A stretch of DNA of 64,000 nt from Branchiostoma floridae (Eukaryota; Chordata; Leptocardii; Amphioxiformes; Branchiostomatidae). The stretch is taken from the NCBI RefSeq assembly GCF_000003815.2, contig NC_049980.1, positions 12,220,591-12,284,590 of the forward strand, written 5' to 3'. Shown piece by piece: positions 49,205-62,849 of the stretch (the stretch's first letter is position 1; every line of letters starts with the position of its first letter). The notes under the pieces are model-generated. The model saw only the letters and a list, made by a program, of their open reading frames with translations, ran no database searches and had not been told where the DNA came from. A program made the position numbers and the translations under genes.

Positions 49205-50165
49205 TATTTCTTTATTCTGGTACCTTTGGTATTAAAACCATCTAAACCCAGTGACAATACGTACGAGATAAATCTATCCACCACGCACGTAAGTGGACTC
49301 CAGCCTCTTACAAAGTTTCCACTCGCCTCTCGATCAGGGAAAAGACAAACTGGGAATCGATGATTGCTGATACTGTCTCTGAACTGTTTCTCTTTACAAT
49401 CATTAGTGCTACCATTAACGACTCCTTTCACATCTAAGACTCAAGAGATACAAGGGCTTTAGAAAGCGCTGATTCATCTGGGAGGAGAAGTCAATCTTAA
49501 GACAATTTAGGACAATTTACCTATCATCATATCTACCTTCATTCTGATCCCCCTGGTACTCAAATCATCAGATTTACAGTCTAGTTAAGTTACCTATAGA
49601 TACAGGAGACAAATCTAGCTACCATGTCAGCGGATTCCTGCCTCTGATACAGCTGCCAGTCACCCCCTTATCATAGCAAAGATCTGTCAGGAATTGATGA
49701 TTGCTTGTACTATACCTTTGGACATTTTGTTGCCATTCATCACTACCACCATTACTTACTTAATCATCTAAGTCTCAAGCTTCACAAGAGCTGTGGAAAG
49801 TGACGGTTCTTTTGGGATGAGAAGTCAATTCACACTGTTTTCACACTGGTCGCACTGTTTTCACAATGGTCCCCTTGCCTTGGTGCGGAAATCACCAGAA
49901 GCTAGTAACGATTTTGATACTATAGGAGACAAATTTATCCACCACGTAAGTGGATTCTTGCCTCTTACAAAGCTGCCACTCACCCCTATATCAGAGGAAA
50001 GACCTTGTGGGAATTGATGATTGCTTTTTCCACCGGAGGGCTCGTTCTCTTGTCATTCATTAGTACCCCCAAAGCTTAACGGCTACTTTCCAACCTAAAC
50101 CTCAATCGCTACAAGAGCTTTAAAGCTTTATAAAGAAGGGCCAGGATCCATTGGGACGTATCGCT
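49205..50165. repeat. tandem triplication, unit about 320-340 bp
   Basis: Three diverged units share the landmark ga(c/t)aaat(c/t)tatccaccacg at about 49266, 49607 and 49927 (spacings of 341 and 320), then gtggattc-gcctcttacaaagctgccactc, gggaattgatgattgct, and ctaagactcaag-tacaagagcttt. No frame stays open across the units. Confidence 0.8.
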
Positions 50166-50884
50166 AAATTGTTTCAGTGGTGTTAGTAAAATTGGCTCAT
50201 CTTATCTCATCTCATCCAATACAATCCTTTTCAAAGGCTACGTTGGTGAGCCCTGTTGCGCGTGATTTCCCCAAAGTGACTGACTTCCCTTGGAGAAGAA
50301 GAAAAAGAAGCTGCCCGATCGTAATTGAGCAAACTGTTACACAGGAATTTTTTCTTGATACACTAGGCTCAGATAGTGAGTTGTTGGCCTGGAGTATATT
50401 CATATGTACAAGAATCGAAATTAGATTTAAAAGGGCCTAGTATAATGAAGGATTTGTGTTTGATCTTTGTCATATATATTTGCAACATCGTGAGTAGATG
50501 AAAGTTACATATTCCACCCTGCATAAAACCCAATCTCCACAAGGTACCACTGCGATTCACTGGCCTTATTCCCACCTCTAGTCTGCAGCAATTTGCCTCA
50601 AAAGTATCTTCAATGCCTTTGGGAGGACAGCAGGTGCCATGGAGCAATTAGCGGCGAAAAAACATGCAGCTGAAAGTCTTGCCTGGTGTGCATGTTTCAA
50701 TACAGTTTAAAAGTGCTTCTCTAATTGTCTTACTTTGTCATAACAGGCCAGTTGTTCGTGTGTATCGTCGTTCGTCCGTTTAGACACTTGAAGTGACAAG
50801 TGAAACATAAAGCAGCACGTTTTGTGCAGCAGGATGTGTTTGATAAAGAGAAGTTACTAGCCATTCCCGTCAATGTGCTCGAGA

Positions 50885-51060
50885 CAACTCCTGGATTACT
50901 GGACCCCCATTTTAATCCTCATCAAGGACGGGTGCAGCACCAACCAAGATGCCCTGCCCAGGATTGCGCTGGGATCTCTTAGTTACTGTCTAATTGGTAC
51001 CAGGAACTCACCTGTGAGGCCACTACCAGTTGAGCTACCAGTTGAGCTACCAGTACATCA
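50885..51060 (-). mobile_element. SINE copy with duplicated head motif
   Basis: On the minus strand: gtagctcaactg repeated (gtagctcaactggtagctcaactg by overlap), then gcctcacaggtgagttcctgg and accaattagacagtaac, in the same order as the copy at 57005. The A-box-like stretch is gtagctcaactggtag. The body includes gctgcacccgtccttga, matching gctgcacccgtctttcgg at 57110. Confidence 0.75.
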
Positions 51061-53333
51061 CAAGTTGTATGAATTTGAGGGCCGCAGCAGGACCATCCTT
51101 CTTAAACGCATAACTCGTCACCCATACTGCTCCATAAACCCTATACACATTTTTCTTGAAACTTCCAATGAAAATGCCATCTGTGATAATCTAGGGCACC
51201 ATTACTAAAAAAACTGACACATCTTTATTTTTTTCTAGTTTATTCTACGGACAAATAATAGCGACATTGGCAAAACAAAGGTGCATGTAGTCCCATGGTC
51301 ATTTTCAGTACGTAGGGACAGTGGGTTGTTATACACTTTTTACTTTTACAGGATATTGGAAGGCAAGGCTTATCTCTTTCTATCCACCAACCTTTACCTC
51401 CCAACAGAAGTCCGTGTTGCCACCTTGGTGGAATAAGAATACATTTGAAGTCGAAGAAAGTGTCCAGAGGACACAGCGTCAAGGCAGGTATACCAAAATA
51501 CCGTTCGATCGCATAGTCAACCGGCCATTCTACGATGATTAGGCCCAATAGCCAAATAGGAAAACGCTTTTAAACGTATTTAACCAGACTCAAACCTTGT
51601 GCGAACCTCATACGATGTACGGTGTGGAATTGGAATCTTCGACAACGTCTAGAAACGTCCAAAGTTAACCAGTTCGGACCTTCAGTAGCCAGCCAAAGTG
51701 CATTTTGAAACATGATGTCTTATTCAGTCTATTTTGCAAATCTAAACTATTTTCCAGCAACCTCATTTCATTTCATGTATTCAATGGAGTCTGGTAGAGA
51801 CTAAAATGACTGGCTGTTGGCAGAACCTACATTTGAATTGAACAAAATGAGCAAGGAATTTATACCGCATTGCATTTTGCGTCATATTGGTAACGCTGTT
51901 GGGCACAGATATAACTCTTTTAGATATCTGTAAACATAACTGTACAGTGTCGCATGTAGCTTTATGACGTGTTGCATTTAGCTCAAAGTTTATAAAATGA
52001 TTTGAATTGACCTAAATGTCGATTTTCGTATGGTCTTGATTGAATTTATAACGGTGCCAAAAAACTAAACTATATCATGCTGTGTCCAGCTCCAACTGTG
52101 TCCAACAATACTCATTTCTAGGCTATAGGCTAATCAAGTTGTTACTTTGTATCGGTCTGTTTGAAGCACCAATCAACGTAAAATTAAGGAAGCCTACTGA
52201 GACCATAATTATCGCGCTTTATGAGTCTAACAATCGTTATCAATCTGTTAGATGTTAGAGAGGCCAATTAGCGGGATCGAATAATGGGTGGGAGCGGGTC
52301 ATCGTGTAATAAAAATGTGTGTCTTGAGACAAAGATCCCGTGATGGTAGATCCACTTCTATTAGAACAACAACTTTGGATTGGCGGGAAGGCGCGATGGG
52401 AGCAAGTAGGACGAAGTAGCTTCTGCCATTCATTTCTTACCACCACAGGAGAGAGAATAGTACGATGTAAAATTTGACACAAAGCTTGGACATAGCGCCG
52501 TATCAAGCATTCACGGTATCTTTTTATCTTGATATGATTCATATGCTAGCTCTACACAAAAGCAGACTATTTTGCATACGAAACAACGGGACAAGTAATG
52601 TAGCCACTGATAAATCATAAGTTTGTAACGATGAACTGGCAACGATTCTGCTCCAAAACACACCGATAAAACAGACAAGGAAGGTTTTATGCATTTTATG
52701 ATAGTATGAAGGTATGAATGTTCGCGTATAAAGAACATCCTGTACATGTAGACCACAGCCCTCATCATTTGCGCATTAACATGGGGAATCCGGAGAAACA
52801 CCATGTTACGAGTACAAGGAAATAGTCTCTGTCTAGGCAGAGTGTCGGCAGATGTGATGATCAAAGGGCACGCATGATCCGACGAGAAAAAAATGAGACT
52901 CAGCCAACATTCACGAGTTGTCTACCTACCTGACAATCTACATGACATCTACTTTGTTTTCAACGTACGATATCAGATTAATACTGGAAAACGCGCTCTA
53001 CATTTACAATTCGACGTAAAATAGATGATCAGACCCATCGCAAAAATACAATTTTCTTTGACAAGAATGTATATCGATGGCAATACGTGTTAAGGAGCTC
53101 CTTACAAAGATTTCCTTTACAAATAGTTCCAGTTGGAAATCAAAAGCAACGTACAAAAATCTCGCCACAAAAGGCACGGCTTGCAATTTTCAATCAGAAA
53201 AGAGCTGGTAAAGCGCTGACAAGCTATAAACATCACATAAATTTGTTTTCAAAAGGCAACAAACCGTCGGAGGATCACAAAATCTACTTTGATTGAAGTA
53301 TTTCAAGATAAAGTGCGGGGAATGACTCTTACC

Positions 53334-53520
53334 TGGGTAGAATAAACGACTACAAGCCCACTAGATTTCGTCCTGACCTAGCGTGCCGCAGAGTTGATTG
53401 TGTTCTCTCCTCTGTGAGGTGCCACGGTCATATGGGTCTGGACTGGTGCGGAGTTGGTGTCTTATCAGTTCCTGGGAGCCCTGCGCTCCAATGGCTATCG
53501 CGGGATCATCCAGAAATAAG
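53334..53520 (-). promoter_or_regulatory. candidate non-coding first exon on the minus strand
   Basis: A less AT-rich patch ends on the minus strand in a strong donor, CTACCCAG/GTAAGAG, at 53333/53332. The nearest minus-strand acceptor leading to a start codon that I can defend is the one at about 48541 before the secreted peptide gene, so this could be its 5' UTR exon across a 4.8 kb intron. No transcript evidence. Confidence 0.25.
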
Positions 53521-55324
53521 GATGTTCTCGTAGCAATCATCTGTTCATTGCTACTCTAATTTGACGAATAAATGATGCAAATTGTAACAATATAATAAAG
53601 TCTATTGCAAGAAATTCTTATATGTGCCCCGTATGAACTTGGAGCCAGTGTTGGTAGTTACGAAACTAACTTCGTTTTGACAAAATGTTGCCAAAATTTT
53701 TATTCAGCAATTTCACAGTATGCCCATTCTGTTGCCATCTCAACCTTTGATGCCAACGCAATCTTGAACATAAGGGCACCGCATTGAGTTTCGTAGTCTT
53801 ATCATGCACAAGTATGCTAGACGCATTGGAGGTTTGTCCAATGTTGGCGGTAGTACTGAAACAAAGATTTGTCAAACCTCACCGGTACCGACGTCAAACA
53901 CGCACATGTATTATGCAAACACACTTAGAAATACATTGCTACAATCGCTGCACTAATCGATGGTTCTCCTAATTTACATGTACATAAATTAGCATATATC
54001 AGAGTAAGCTGCGTGCTCATCAACCCGCTGTCAGGGCCCACCAGCATTGACATGTTCCAGACCGGAGATCAATCGCTTCGTGACAAGCTAGCCCGCAAGG
54101 CAACACGTTTTGAGAAAGATAAGGAAAGTTTGTGACGGAATACCTGACGTCCGGGGTGTCAGTCAGTACACAGATATGTTCAGAGATAAGAAAGAGAACG
54201 CGGAAAAGATAACGAATTTTGCCGCAAACTTGATTGAGGCAGGGGCAGCCTAAGACACTGTCTGCTCATAAAAAAATGTAGGATATGCTGTAAAGAGAGT
54301 TGGGTGGAGACTATAGGGTTGGTAAGTCGATGCCCTGTCTTTGTCGGAAAAGATACAAACAAAGAAACCTTTCTTGCTTATGGACCTGCCGAGGAGCTCA
54401 TGTCGTATTTGAGGAAGCCCAGGTTGTCGAATTTAAAAAAAATCACCAGAGATCTTCCACCGGAAAATTTACCTGATCGCACTGTTTGGGTCCGATCTCT
54501 AAACATCAAGAGATAATCAAGAGAACACCGGTCGAATTACTGCTGGAAATGTCATTCGAGCTTGCTCGCCTGCTCGTTTGCCAATCGACTGTTCTGCTGT
54601 GTGACAAGAGCACAATAAAACCTGGGATAAAGTGCACATGGGTAGAATTATGTCTTACACGAGAGGACAGCTTTATACGGAACTCTGCTCTTGTTAGTCT
54701 CTTTATCGTGGATGGCAGCCGGTAAAATTGTGTTACTCTAATGTTTCTGCTTGGGTTGGAAGCATTGGATGCCTATGGATGACTGTTCACAAGGGACCTC
54801 ATTTTGAAAACATTTGACTCCACGTATCAGTTGACCGTCAAATGTCATCACTATTTCTATAGACAAGAAATTGCCGAGAAAGAGTTTGATTTGAGTTGGA
54901 AGGATTTCAGGAGGATTGCGTTTAGTTTGAAGGGCTTTGAAGTATCGACGTCCCATGTGAGATGTTGGTGGTATACAAAGGTCGTGCTCTGCTGGCAGTC
55001 AGCTTTTTATATCGACGCTCGTGAGTCCAGGATGAAAGAAGACGATCTTTATTTTGATCTTCAGCTGCGGTAATGAATACATTTGGGCCAAAGCATCACT
55101 GTCATGGGGATTTGAGGGCTTGCCTCGGCTCCTGACGGAAAGCCATGAATGTAAAGCACGATTATATCATACCTACGATTATTCCGCGTAAAAAACACTC
55201 ACACGACTTACGCCGTGGTCTACAAAATACTTTAGAGTTTTGGGTGTAGATCGATATTTAAGATGAACGTTTAAAATTTCATTTTGTGCAATTTAGCCGA
55301 AACCTCAGTAGAGTCACACATTCA

Positions 55325-55430
55325 GTAATCTTCCCACGACTTTGGTCCCGACCAGTTCGGCACCCAAGGTCGGCGCTGGGTTGGGTGCGGTCTGGAACTA
55401 TTCTTCCTACGGTTCTCTCCCACGATCGTA
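55325..55430 (-). repeat. short interspersed repeat R2
   Basis: On the minus strand: gttccagaccgcacccaaccc, cagcgccgaccttggg and aaagtcgtgggaag, the same block order as at 32438 and 37738. GC-richer and longer than the intron copies. Confidence 0.6.
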
Positions 55431-57004
55431 TTCAAGTAGAATGTGATTTTGGCTTTTAAAAATTTCTGGTCGACTGTCGCAAATGGCATCTTAAGTCTTA
55501 ACCTTACTCAAGAATAACTTTGTCTGAAGGATTAAGAGACATTGTCGGCTGTGTCTGAGAGGGGTGTTGCTAAAATTCACATCTCTAACATGGCATGGAA
55601 TCTTCAACTTTATCTTTTACACTCTGCCCCTGGTATATTTGAAGATCTTAAAAATCATGAAAGATGTCATAAACAACACATTCCCAGTTTCTTTCAAATT
55701 TTAAGATTCTTTGGGATTAATGATTGGCAACTTAGATATACCCAGCTGAACATCTTATTGGATTTCGTTATGGCAACCATACATTTCCCTTTTCAAAATC
55801 TAAAAATCTTCTGCAATGGTCCAGTACGTCAGATATACTCAGTCTGCTCTTCTCAGTCTGCCCTTAAATGTAATTTGAGTTGCCAATAATAATCCTTCCC
55901 AGTTGAAAACGTTTGCCTTGGAGACAAAGAATGAAAATGAGCGGCGGTAGAATCGATATCATGTTATTCAAAAGTTTCAAACAAGATAAACCAAGTGAAT
56001 ACATGCCGAAAGTGAATCCCTGGACAATATATCGATGTTTTGCGATTAAATGCAGATATATTTAACGTCAAAACTGGCAGGTCGAAAATCCCTACCTCTA
56101 TTTAACAACTAATCTACTAAAACAACAACAACAAGCGTCACTTATGCTATCTAAATAACAAAATTCAACTACAAGAAAGTCAGATAATAAGTCTACATGT
56201 AGCAGGTATGGCGGCCAGGGTATGATAAACACAATCAAACATGTTACGTAAAGCCTTCAGTAAATCTTCCTTCTCCTAGACACATGGGTTAACAAGATTT
56301 CTAAATGAAGAGCTGAGCAATCCCTTTTGCAATACAGGCTTAGGATTATTCGATGCATGCCAAAGTGGACGGCGAAGATTGATATAGCCGTTCTTAAGGT
56401 GCCTTCAGAGGGAAAGCGATCTATATCTTCAGCGTGGATTTCGTGTTCTCTCTGACACAGGGTGAAGATTCCACCGTATAATGCACTTTGTAACAAGCGA
56501 CACAACTCCAAGCCATGTCTGTATACCTCTTGCCTTTTGATCTTTGAAGTGGGCATTTTTTCGAAGGCTCTTTTGGATTAAAGCAAAGGCTACTTAAGTG
56601 GGAGCAAAACTGTTAGATTCTGTCCCACCTTTTAATTAGGTGTTTGCTTTCATACCCCGCCATGTTGATATTCCTCTGATATCACTAGTGATCTAGTCAC
56701 TCAATTAATCGATCGATTGTTCGTCTGTTTTAATTAAACAGTTATTCTCACGTCATATTTACCAAGTGATATTTCAAAAAAGATAGATTGCGCCTTAAGA
56801 GAGGAAACTATTATTAGTCTGAATCCATCTAATATAGTATATTAAGAGTGGATATAATGTAATGTACACAGTAGCAATACGGTTGCGGTACGGTTGTGGT
56901 GTTCAATTTACATGGTGTTTGTATCATTGACAGCTCTGCGCTCTTAGCGTCTAAAATTGCCTAGGCACTGTGTCCATTATGTACGACTAAAAACCGTCAG
57001 TTGT

Positions 57005-57230
57005 ATGGCGAGGGATATCCCTGTAGCTCAACTGGTAGTAGAATCACAGTTGAGCTCCTGGTTCCAATTAGTTGGTAACTGGGAGACCCTGACTTAGTTG
57101 TGGCTGCACCCGTCTTTCGGAAGGGACGTAACTGGGGTCCCTTGTTAAAGGTGGTGCCTCGAATATGCACTGAAAGGTCTACCATGCCACAGAACCAGCA
57201 GGAAAACTTGCTGCCTTATGTGCCACTGGC
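57005..57230 (+). mobile_element. tRNA-derived SINE copy
   Basis: tRNA-like head: ccctgtagctcaactggtag (A box) and ctggttccaattag (weak B box). The body gctgcacccgtctttcgg, agggacgtaactggggtccc and ggtggtgcctcgaatatgcac is shared with the copy at 50885. This is the best-preserved member of its family in the window. Confidence 0.8.
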
Positions 57231-59589
57231 CACTCCAAGGTATACGAGTTATATATGATGTGTTAGATCACATGCCAAGCTAGATAATCCCCACGTATGC
57301 ACGTGGCACGTAACGCAGTATGGATACAATTCAATACACACTACCGAAAGTTACCATGAAATATGGTTGGGTCCTGGAAGATTATTTAGTTTGTCAGTCG
57401 TGGTTTGAGTTTCTCTGTTGTATGTTTGTAAACGACAGCAAGCATTTATGGAATATCATAATTTGTCTGTGCTGATACTATGCTTTTCTTGTTGACAGAG
57501 CAATTCTAGTTCATGGCTCTAGATAGAGTCAACACTATACATTCACACTAACTACAACAAAGAGCAATGCCAAAATTGCGTATTTGCCCTAAGCCCTGAG
57601 GTCGCGTTTTTTATGAAAGAACGCCCGTTACAACTTGCTAAGTCATATCAATGAAAGTTACGTGCTCAGTTCGCAACCAAGAATATTAGTCACCATAGAG
57701 GCAGGTGGGCCCGCGAGGAATAGCCCCTTCTTTTGAAGCGTCCCTCAGGACGACACCCCGGGCTATGGTTCACTACTCCTCATCAATCAGCTATTGCAAG
57801 AGAGATTCCCCTCCGGTCGGAACACAGGCAAAGGCCATCATTTCCGTGTCCGTTGATCCATTTACCAGAAATTTAGTTCATGAAACCGGACAGTTCGCCA
57901 CGGAGACGGCCACGGTGATCAGAAAGTCATAGACGCGTCCGGAATGACGGTTCGCTCATCACAAATGATGGAGGGGCGGTATTCAGGGGTCGATGTCGTT
58001 ATCCTGCTGCCACGGGAAGAAGCGTGTGGAGCCATTTCATTTCAGCTTCTTTTGGTAACTCCGCCTTACACGGAACGCAAATACGTTTTCCATGGGTCTA
58101 AGTCATTATAGGTTTGTCCGCTTGGCATAACGGACGAGGTAATTTCTATTTCAGTGCCAAGGGCAGGTCTGCAGGCAATGCACAGATCTTGGATAGGATC
58201 AAATGTCAAGGCATATGAGTCTTTTGCAAAAGTGGAATCCACTGATGCTATTAAAACAGGTCCTGTGGACACGATGGTTTATTAGAAGAGAGAAAGTACA
58301 GACATATACTCGATAACTTGCCCGACGTTCGGTTTTATTGGAAAACGCGAGATTTAGAACGAAGAACTCGATCATATTAAGCCACAGGAAACACGTTTCA
58401 AACCAGAAATTGATTTCGAACCTCCATGAGGCATTTGAGAAAAAGCTTTGGTACATTTCTTGTTTCATTCATTTTTGTGAGTTTTTGTGTTTAAGCTATT
58501 TCCATCATGTCTAGTGATATCAGGTTTCTTTTACATGGCATTTTCGCCCTTTTTCAAGGGACGAAGTCCAAAAATATAAAACAAAAATAAAATAAAACCC
58601 ACATTTTGCCCTAGGTAAAACACAAACCTATTGTCATCAAACACCAAACGCAAAACATGACTAAATAAAAATGTTCACCCAGCTAAAACTACCTAATCCT
58701 CAAACCGGAAACAACATGGCAAACGGGCAATGTCAAGATGGCTCCGCCGATAGAAAGAAGCGATTATGGAATATGTCTCTCTATACGGTCCACATTTTAT
58801 TACCTGTGGTTGACTATTGAACGACCACTCCAGAAGCGTCAATTTGAGCCAGATCTCAAGGATGATTTGCATCGCACAATTGACCGGATGATTTCGCTTG
58901 CAATTTTGCTTGCGGTGTGTGATATGAAGTACTATATGTTTTGTGCATAAAGTATGCTTTTCCAGATACCCAGATAGACCAACCTACTTGGAGACACTTG
59001 GTATCGTTGGAAAGTTCTCATGGTGGAGAGTTGGAATCTGAAAAACGATTTCTATTTCCGTGCTTTGTTCTCGAGATGTGCGTGTATAAAAGTTAACCCT
59101 AACCCTAGCTGTTAAGGTTAGAGTATAGAGCGTCTCCAAGTAGGCCAAGCTTGGTATTCGTATCGTTGGAAAGGTCTCTTGCCGCAAGTGGCACCGTCCT
59201 GTGGCTTCCATACGACCGCAGCACTTCAAACGCAGGACTGTGTAGCTCCGCCCGTTTGCAGCTACCGAAATTTATGTGCTGAGCTGTTTAGATACAAACA
59301 GGCTTCAACCAGTTTAAGACTTGATATCAGTTGGGCTAGCTTAAAAGGAACGTTTACCGCTGTATACACACACACGCTTATGCTACCGTTTTCTTATTGG
59401 CTTTGTAGTGCCCACTCGGAGTAATACATTAATGTGAACCGAAAAGTGGGACAGGACGTTCCATGAGTGCATTACCATCATGGATTACTAGTCGGCGCTT
59501 CTGTACCACTTGCACAATCTTGGAATTCTGCAGATCGCTGCAAGAGATTTCTTCAATCCAACTTTAACACCAATGCCGTATTACATTTA

Positions 59590-60310
59590 CCACCATGAAA
59601 ACTAAAGGTATAGTTTTTGGTGTGCCTATATGTGTGTGTGTCTGTCTGTGTTTCCGGATATTTGTGGTCAGCATAATTTTGGAACCTCTGGATGGATTGT
59701 AATGATATTTGATACATGTATATGGGTAGGTGTTGGAAAGACGAAGGTCAAGGTCGATTTTGGCCCCCCTGGTGTGTGACCTTTGTACTGCAGCAGAACT
59801 TAGATTTTTTGTATCTTTCTATCTGGACATGCTATGGTCTTGGGTGGCAGATAGCTTGTGTTGTAAGGAAAAAGTGATGTATGTTTGGACCCCCTAGCAG
59901 CTTGCTCTGAAACTGAAGAGGCTTTTTGTCAAAATCTTCCAAGGAGTGTAATGGAACATAGGAACAATGGATTTCCATATTCAGCATGCAGGTACCTTTG
60001 GCAGAGATGTTCATAATGAATTGCAAATGTGGACTTTATTTGCATACTTGATGAGGAAAATCTATACTTAGTGTTTTCTATTATAGGGCTCAAATACATG
60101 TAACAAGTAGTTTGTGGCAGGTAGAAGACTAGCAGATGCCAATTATGCAAATAAGTGCCCAATTTACATTAGTAATGTCAAAGTGTCCTAATTCATCTAA
60201 GTACATGTAGTAAATGATTGGATTGTCAACACTGTGACCTGTGTAATATACCAAGCATAAATTAAGCAGATGTTATTTGCATAATCAGAATATTTCATGG
60301 AGGTATGAGG
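59590..60310 (+). repeat. interspersed repeat family R1, long copy
   Basis: Head gtttccggatatttgtggtcagcat; then ctctggatggattgtaatgat, caaggtcgattttggcccccct, tactgcagcagaactt, atctggacatgctatggtct, ggcagatagcttgtg and accccctagcagcttgc, followed by a tail with several TTTGCAT/ATGCAAAT motifs. Matches 15288-15602 (plus) and 45440-46350 (minus). No open frame spans it. Confidence 0.75.
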
Positions 60311-60403
60311 TCTCCACACTCTTGTTGACCTTAGTATTCATATGTATTTCCTTTTCATAATTTCCCTTGACATGAGTTATACATATAGTTCTAGCGTTCA
60401 GAG

Positions 60404-60476
60404 GATTTAAATCTAGCCTGGGTACCATCCTATTTCTACCGGGGCTATAGGATGGTACCCAGGCTAATTTAAATCC
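60404..60476. repeat. near-perfect hairpin (minimal foldback element)
   Basis: Arms 60414-60433 and 60447-60466 are 20 bases and pair perfectly (tagcctgggtaccatcctat). The pairing extends outward through ggatttaaat / atttaaatcc with a single offset, around a loop of 13 bases. Confidence 0.85.
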
Positions 60477-60994
60477 ACAAAACATAACACCATACTGGAA
60501 AATATGCACACAAGAGGTCAGTCTGAAACTTGGAACATTTATTGGTGACTCTACCATGATTGTCACATGGACAGAACAATGGTCTTATACTGATGTTGTT
60601 AACAGCCACATGCAGAATACAATGATACATTGTAAACTCTTCTGTCCCACAACCCCACGCACACACACACACAAACAGGGAAGGCCTAACATGAAATCTT
60701 TACTGCTGTTCCCAAGCAACACCTCTGATGATGTGTGCTACTGCAATCATTGGGAGGGAATATGTACTCCATTGATGATAAGAAATGATGGAAAGTTTGG
60801 AGGAACTTGGGTGAAGCCACTGAAGTCCTGCTGTTAAGTATATAAAGCACTATCATAGTGTAAGTTGCAAACTCAGGCTATGCCAGAGAATAAGCCAGTC
60901 GCCAGTTTACACTGCGTATGGGTAGCAAGAAACATTGTCAGCAAAAGGGAAGGCCCCTAACTATAACAGTTATTGTCTAGACCATGCCTGATAC

Positions 60995-61030
60995 CAAGGA
61001 GCTTTTATATTCTGATATAAAAGCTCCTTG
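60995..61030. repeat. perfect 16-bp hairpin
   Basis: caaggagcttttatat at 60995-61010 pairs perfectly with 61015-61030 around the loop tctg. The sequence ctgatac occurs on both flanks (60989-60994 region and 61031-61037), consistent with a short insertion or duplication. Confidence 0.8.
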
Positions 61031-62102
61031 CTGATACATGCCTTGAACATTTTGCGCACATCTCTCAGTTTAAGCTGAGAACAAGTTTATGGATCAAAAC
61101 TAAGGGGAACAAAGCTTCTAATAAGGCATTACGATGTACACATACCCTGTACAACCACAAGCAGATCATTGTACGTGTGCACAGACTAAAACTCACTCAC
61201 TATGTCAAGAAATCAAACTGTTTCTTTCAACAGAAAAATGTAAGGCAAGTATTACTGAACCTATAGCCTCTTCTATGTGTAACATCATCAGAAATGTCAG
61301 AGATTACAAGATTTTGTTCACAAATGCTAGGTACTAGTACATTGCTGCAAGTACCTAGTCAGTATTTCTCAAGCTCAAGACCTAGGAGCTCTGGACAGTA
61401 TGTGCAAAATGGTAGCTGCTTTTGTTCCCGTTAGGATAGAACCTATGGTTGCACAATCCCCAGTCATTGAAAGCAGATCAGGTAGAAGATAAGTAGATGC
61501 ATGATTACATGAAGCAATAACAAATTCTAAAACTCTACTTTTATCTCATTGACAATACCCAAATCCCCAGTCCTACCGGTATCCTTGATTACATATGTAT
61601 CATATGTACTTATTTCTACTGCGTTGCCACAAGTGCTACAATATGGTTGCACTATGTAGAGAGCACTATACTGAATTGCTACCGATAATTTTGTTGAGGT
61701 ACATTAGAGCTCCTTACACAACAGTCTTTGCTTACATTTTACCTACCCACAAACTATTGAAACATCAACTGATGAAGGTGTTGAGCTAAGACAAAATGGT
61801 TATCTATAGAAACATCTATAAGAAAAGGCACAAAGTCTTATTCTAATATGCTACACATACTTTTTCAGTCATTTTTGCAGAGTTGAACATCTTTCAAATG
61901 ATCTAAAACAGGCCACAATTCCATGGTCGTTAGACTAAAATGTGAATATAATCTGTGGCAGTGAGCTAGTATGTAATGTAGAAAAAAAATACAGAAATCT
62001 CTACACAAAGATACATCAAACAAAGTCCTGTACTTCACTCACAGCTGTATTTTGAAGGATGCTTAAAATAAACGGAATCAAAAAGGAGACTTTTTGTATA
62101 TG

Positions 62103-62148
62103 TGGGCTCATCTTCTTTGATTCTGTGGGCTCATCTTCTTTGATTCTC
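62103..62148. repeat. tandem direct duplication, 23 bp unit
   Basis: gtgggctcatcttctttgat followed by tct occurs twice back to back with no visible difference, indicating a recent duplication. Confidence 0.85.
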
Positions 62149-62849
62149 TATATTTGTTAAGAATGTTTATGTAAATATCTAATTAAGCACAAAGAGACTT
62201 TAAAGTCAGCAGACAAGTTAGGTCCACAGGTATTCACATCAACAATATGTTATACCTGTGGACAATGTACAGTGTACCTGTAGTGAGCTGGATTCACCTG
62301 AATAATATAAAGCATACCTGGTGTCATAGATTAGCTGCAGGTTGCAAAGAAAATCAATGCACAGCTCTACTCTTATCGTAGGGGGGGGGGGGGGGGGGGG
62401 ATCTAAAGTAGCAGAGCAATATGACACAAGAGCAGTAACTAAGTTTCTGCATGCAAGCTTGCAACTTTATAAAGGTTAACATTTTTAGGGAGGAGATTTC
62501 TTCAGAAAACTAAAATTCAACCTCTGAGAACATTTTGCTGTCCTCCTTCCTATGTTGCATGTGAAATACCAAGATTGCTATCTGAATATTATTGTCTTGT
62601 TATCTTCATAAGGTATGCAGCCAGAAGAGGACATGTTGAAGGGATGGACATTTGCATTTGTTAGGATAATGCTGGTATCTTCTATAACATCACTGTATAA
62701 AATGCTGGCTATGAGGTTTCCAAACAGGGTTCTTTGTTTCTAGATTTAACAAAAGAGGAAGGGGAAAAAATGAACCAGGCACACATCAACCCACTAGTGT
62801 GGAGGGGAAAAAGCGTGGTTCATCTGGTATCCATGGCAACAGCAGACTC

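Larger units (their letters stand above)
48540..62849. other. long gene-poor region
   Basis: I see no protein-coding gene with a recognisable domain or spliced model here. Open frames at 50177-50440, 54304-54516, 54804-55073, 55542-55889 and 57705-58272 lack family signals. Contents: a tandem triplication at 49205, SINEs at 50885 and 57005, repeat R2 (minus) at 55325, R1 at 59590, hairpins at 60404 and 60995, a 20-base G run at 62381-62400 and a direct duplication at 62103-62148. The right end should include the FKBP12 3' UTR; a minus-strand AATAAA at 60539-60544 is one of several candidates. Confidence 0.5.

Noticed and set aside
54304-55073. Three successive plus-strand frames
   Set aside because: No consistent splice phases join them and no known motif is present.
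55542-55889. 115-codon plus-strand frame
   Set aside because: Composition is like the surrounding AT-rich DNA and no family signal is visible.
57705-58272. Adjacent frames on both strands in a less AT-rich patch
   Set aside because: They could be an old transposon gene fragment, but I could not match any domain or define ends, so no feature was called.
59095-59110. Telomere-like aaccctaaccct
   Set aside because: Only two units, too short to mark an interstitial telomere.
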